This document shows positions 26,401 through 32,400 of a stretch of DNA of 64,000 nucleotides, one piece after another. This DNA comes from Haliclystus octoradiatus (taxonomy: Eukaryota; Cnidaria; Staurozoa; Stauromedusae; Haliclystidae), in contig OU744446.1 in assembly GCA_916610825.1 (NCBI GenBank), forward strand, positions 6,474,309-6,538,308, given 5' to 3'. The position numbers were made by a program, and so were the translations under genes. Position 1 is the stretch's first letter. Every line of letters begins with the position of its first letter. Under the pieces are notes generated by a model that had not been told where the DNA came from, made no database searches, and saw only the letters and a list, made by a program, of their open reading frames with translations.

Positions 26401-29400
26401 CAAGGATTAAATAGCCTCGAAAGACAATTATTTTCACCACCTAATAGCGCTGCCATGTCTTTATTCAGTCCGCCATCATCAAAACCAGTTTCAATCAAAG
26501 CTAAACGATTAAGTAGAGATCCGTTGGTTAGCAGTAGTGCACCAAATAGTGGTTGTAACAGTCCTGTGCCTGGTATCAGGAATAGTCCGAGACCTGCATT
26601 TTACAGAGCAAGAAGCCGTAACAACTTGGGATCATTAAATATGTTTATTGGTAAGTCGATACTATGCATAACAATTTTTCTTGGCTTTGTTGGATTTATC
26701 ATTTTATTACAAATCGTGTAATCTAGCTTATTTTTTCGACAAGGTGATTAGTTAGTTATTTAGTGTTTTTCAAGCTTGTGTGTGAGTGTAATAACCAGTA
26801 GTGCTTCTGCCAGGGGTTAAACTCAAAAAACTTGCAGGCAAAGGTCCAACAACCAATACATTAAAAGTTATAGACCGAGCGCCGCAGAACTAGAACTGCA
26901 GGTTTCTCCGGGCAACTTGAAATACACATAAAAGTGTTCATAAATATACAATAACTACTTTCCCGTTTCTTGTTTTAATAAAATTTTATTGTGGAGCTCA
27001 CCAAAGATGAATTTTTAAACAATTTCACGGTCAGAGCCCTCATATTCGTACATTTTGTGTTTTCGTCATGCTTCTATGGATTCGCAAAATCTTGGGCGAA
27101 GAAAAGAATCAAAGACCAAGAAGCTAACATGCAGCATTTTCTCAAAATGATAAGAATGCTTTGACCGTGAATCATGAAATATAAATTGGATTTTTGAAGG
27201 GTTTACAATAGAATTTGTTCAAAACAAGAAATAGGTAATTGTTTAGCATATTTTCATGATCACTTTTATGTGATTTTCAAGTTGCCCGGCGAAACCTGCC
27301 GTTTTAGTTCGGTGGAGCTCGGTCTACTACTGTCCCTTTCAGTTTCCAGTACAATTAAAAACTTTATACGCTGTGACTATTTGACCGGCAGTCGAACAGC
27401 AGCTTACAAACATTTGGAATATAAATAATGAAAATAAATTAAAAATTTGAATCCACCTGGACTAGAACCAGCATAACCTGCACACTAGTCAGACTCAATC
27501 CGAATGAGCTACGCCAACGACGAGGGCTTATGAAACAGAAATGAATTTAATCGCGACCGCGTGATTATCACGTGACTTGACCCTAACCCTAACCCTAAAC
27601 GGGTGGATCACGTGATCGGTTCGTAAACCTAACCCTAACCCTGTCGGCGCAAGGGCAGTTGAATCCATAATGGATGCGACTGCCGGCCAAATAGACACTT
27701 CGTAAAAACTGGTTGAACTCTTTTGATGGAGTACCGGTATACCATATGATGTCAATTTGTTACAATCTATTTGATTAAAAATATCTAGTCTTCATATATA
27801 AAGTATATAAGTTAAGTTAATGTGAGCTGTAATAGTTTATCAAATTCACGGTTTTGGCTCCCTCCTCTTAACAATAAAGGGCTACCACACACTTGCCGTG
27901 CTAGTATTCATATTTAGTACACAAGGAATGTTGGAAGGCACAAGTTAAATGTTGAGAGCTCAAGCCGGAGTAGCCTGCGTACCAGCCCTAAAGTTTTTTC
28001 TGAAACCATAGGGTCTGTGAACTAATGTGTGATTTTCAGCCCATCGGTAACACCTATATAAATTTGGTAAATTATTCATAACCTAATTCACACACTGTCA
28101 CAAAACATCAATTGTCATAAAATCACAACTCTTTATATATATACTCTCAACACGTCATAGTTATCAGCCGCCACAATGATCTCAATGATAATACGACATG
28201 ATGCATAAGTTATATCCCAAACTCATGGGGACTTGTTGGGCTGAAAGTCACGCATTAGTTCACAGACCCTATGATTTCAGATTTGAGCAATTGAGCATAT
28301 TATCTATTTTGTATTGTAGTGTATTAGTTGTTTTGCGACAGATTGCTGTAGCAAGTTTTAACACCAACATAATCATAAATGTATTCTTCTGAATTCTTAG
28401 GAACACCGGAAGAGAAACCAGTGATAAGTTTTCCTTACTTGAGTCCACTTGTTTTACGAAAAGAATTGGAAAGCTTGATAGAAAATGACGGGGATACAGT
28501 ATTACAGCAGAAAGAATTTGTCACTCAGCGTGCGATTTTATTCTGGAATTTGGTATGATTCTGTGTGATTCTATATTAGTCAAATCTATAGTCAAACCTG
28601 GTATAACTGCGACGTGTCTATAGTGCTCACTTCAGTGACAATTATACGGAAATCAATATTCTATCAAATTGAAGTGCACATGACACCAATACATTTTCAC
28701 ACAAATTTGGGTGAAGTTAAATGATGAAGAATTGTGACAATTATTTCTTAATTTGGATATGTATAAGTGAAGATATATAATGTTGAAATAACGCTATCCA
28801 GTCTGTTTAGTTGAGTTTTTGAATAGGCAAGTTAAACTTCCTCACTCTCTGACTCCATGCATGTACAGTCAAACCTACCACTATGTAACTGTCACCTTTA
28901 TACAGCGGCCGTCTGTCCATAATGGTCACTTTTTGTGTGTCTAAATCTGTATTTTCTGTTGAATCAACCCTGTATATCAAGGCCACCGGCATATAGTGGT
29001 CAATTTATCTACGTCTCATAAGTGGTTGTTATTTACAAGTTTCGCTGTAGTACGGAATGCACATACCAGTAAGCAATAGATATATATATTACCTTGTTGG
29101 TAATTAGCACAGATTGTAGAGCAACCATGCTTCAACTTCATGAACCTGTTCATGAACTGGTCCGTGGATGTGAAATTGCCTGGATGTTCATGACATGAAC
29201 TCATGAATTTTTTGGTAGTGGTAAATGCAGATGAAATGATCCAGGGGTCATTATGATGTAAATAGATGTGGCGTTATAAAACAGGACTTGTATTTCATCC
29301 ATTAAATGTTCTTTTCAGGTTTGGTATTTCCGTCGCCTTGCTGTTCCAACTCATCTTCATGATTTGATTTTACAATCATCATTAAGTCAAGATAAATCTT

Positions 29401-32400
29401 CAGAAGAGGTAATTATATCATTCATCACAGTGATGCATGTTTGTATTTACTATTTTTGTGAGAATCTCTCTGGTAGGCTTGTCTGGAATAAACCTCCTCA
29501 ACGCTATTGAAAAATAAGATTTCTAAATTACGAAATCCTGTGCAGTTTCTATTTCTTATTTATTTTTATGCTATGTTGGCAAGTGGATAGATATAATGTT
29601 ACAAATGTCTGTTTTTCTTACATTTTCTTTTCCTTGGTTTTTTTATACAATCATTTCTCTTTTACTAGTTACTCATGGTTTGTATTATAGAGATGACACG
29701 GGTGCTATAAAGCGCACGCCTAAAATGATCAAGGCATGCTATCGCACACCATCAGATTATTGTTGTCATGACAACATGCGTCATTTATTATCAGTTGTCA
29801 CAGCAACACAAATTTGTTCTTTTTAACAACAACATTTGCTGGTAAATCCTAACTCGATAGAGTGGAGAATGTCTCTCCGTTGAAAAAATTGTCCAGCAAG
29901 TTGAATTAGAATCATTATAGTAGTAGATTGAAGTTCATTGAATAATGAATAATAGCAAAATAAAACAGGAAATTGAAATAGGATCGAAATATGTCATCAG
30001 AATCATCACTAAACTTAATTTCGAACAAATCAGAATCAAAAAAAAAGAAAAAAATTTTTTTTATATTTTGGTGTATGATCAATCGCACGCGTCTGAGTGT
30101 TCAGGCGTGCGTGTGCGATCGCATGCATTATAATACAATCAATGTAGTTACTGTAATCTGTCACATTATGACCTTATCATGAGCTTTCTCAAATCTTTAC
30201 TTTCAGGAAACTCCACGTTCAGGTGGTAGCCGTGTTATTATCTCAACATCATGGGACAATGAATGTCAAGCCAAAGATAATTTCCCATTATATATGCAAT
30301 GGAATGTACCAAGTAAGACGGCACTAATGATATCATACGTATGCCAAATTAATTTGTATCACACGGTTAAGTACTGTGCAATCCATCTAACTCCCATTAT
30401 GTATCATATTTTGGGACCCGATATTACTAGTTTTGATTATTTTTTTACAAACTACGATGTTGACTTAAAGTTAAATAATTGTTGCAAGCATATTTTCTTA
30501 ATTCATGATTTAAGCAGGTTGTGATATTAATCAGAGTAAAATACTGTAGTTGAGTTTGGTAGAAACCGATTTTCAAAAATTTGTGATACTGAAAATCCCC
30601 TTGTGAAAAACAGTTCAGGAGTTTATGAACAGTTCATGAACGTTAAACGGCCCCAATTTTCTTAAACTGTTCATGAACTGTTCATGGACGATTCATGAAC
30701 TTTCATGGACAGTTCATGAAAATTTGGGGCATTTAGTGTTCATGAACTGTTCATGAACTCCTGAACTGTTTTTCGTCTACATCTGTTTCTTCAATTGTTG
30801 ATCTAGTCTTTTTATAATTTTTTAGGTGACCAACAAGAAATCATGCTTAGCAAAGGAGGTACATCTAGAAAGTGAGTTATTTCTCTATTTTCCCCATTGA
30901 TCTAATCAATTCAAGATAACATTATAGAATGTACACAGAATGTAAATTCCTTGCATGTGTTCAAATCTATTTTCAAAGCACTTACTTATCTTCTTGATTT
31001 TAAACTTTCATTGTTTTATGTTTTTCACACATCGGTCTTGTGAAAAAAAGCTTTTAGCTTATTCAAGTCCTGAATAAATTATGATGATGATGATAATCGT
31101 AATTTTTTGAGCTCCATTATGATCTTAGTCTGCGTTTACAGACCGCGATTCATTCACAAAAGAATAGGGTCTGTGTGTTTTGCACAGTTCTCTGTCCAGC
31201 CACTCTACGAAAACGTAGAGCGGAAGTTTCTGATCGATGCCTGGTAAATCTATTGTTCTTAGATAATAAATTCATCACCTCCGTTCGATCAATTAATTGT
31301 CATAGCTACGAAGCCTAAAATAGAACTTATTGCAATCATGTCAACTGAAGTGAACAAAGTAATGTGAGAATCCCGGTGAGAATCATCTTAATCTTGCATA
31401 ATTATGTGACATCAATCTTATTCTGATACGAGGCCCGGACAGAGAAACCGAGCAATTCACACAGACCCTATTCTTTTGTGAATGAATCGCGGTCTGTAAC
31501 GCAGGCTATTATGATCTAAGCTAATCAAATCTCCAGGTAATTTCCAATGTTCGCTGTTCAAGGATAGCTGTCAGCTTGAGATAATAGCTTCCATCAGTCC
31601 AATTATCCCTACTATAATATTACGTCACATCAACGTCAATCGTCTCATCACATAGATTTCTTGACGTGGACAATCCTTTTGAATTTTTTGGTTTCGTTTC
31701 CATATACAGTACGTTAGAATTTGCTACCTTATCTGAACTCAAATTAGAGAATTTGATGCATAGAAAGGATACGAAAATATAAATAACAAAATCATGTTTT
31801 GCGGCATTCATTATGATCATCATCAACATCATCATTTATTGAGAACCTTTGAGCCATACACCTTTTTTGAAGGTGCTCATAATAATAAAATTTAAATAGT
31901 TACAAACTTGATTAAAAAATATAGACAAGAAATTAGTTAATGATTAGTCTTTACTGATTTATGCTAAATTTGATTTACAGAATTTTTTGAAAACCTTGCT
32001 ACATGATATTCTTCATCAAGGTTGGCAGATCATTTAATCAACAGCGTTGATAAAAATGAAACAAATATGAGAAACAAACTTTTAAATAAGTTTTACACAA
32101 TTATTAAACTCCTTCGTTTGCATTAAAATGAGAATTTATCAAAACTCGATAACTGTTTATTAGGTTTCCCCTGCACATTTTTAATTTTTATCAGAATCTT
32201 CTTGGTGATAAGTTTGGTACAAAATAACAACGCAACTAAGTTTACACTACGTTTTGACTGATTGACTTCAGCCATTCTCAAGTGAATGTTTTTTTATTAT
32301 TATTTAAGATATATATATACGAGACAATCTAATCTATTTTTGCACTTTGTTGTGATTGTAAAATGTTTTTCAAATTCATCAGTAGATATGCCGTGCTCTT

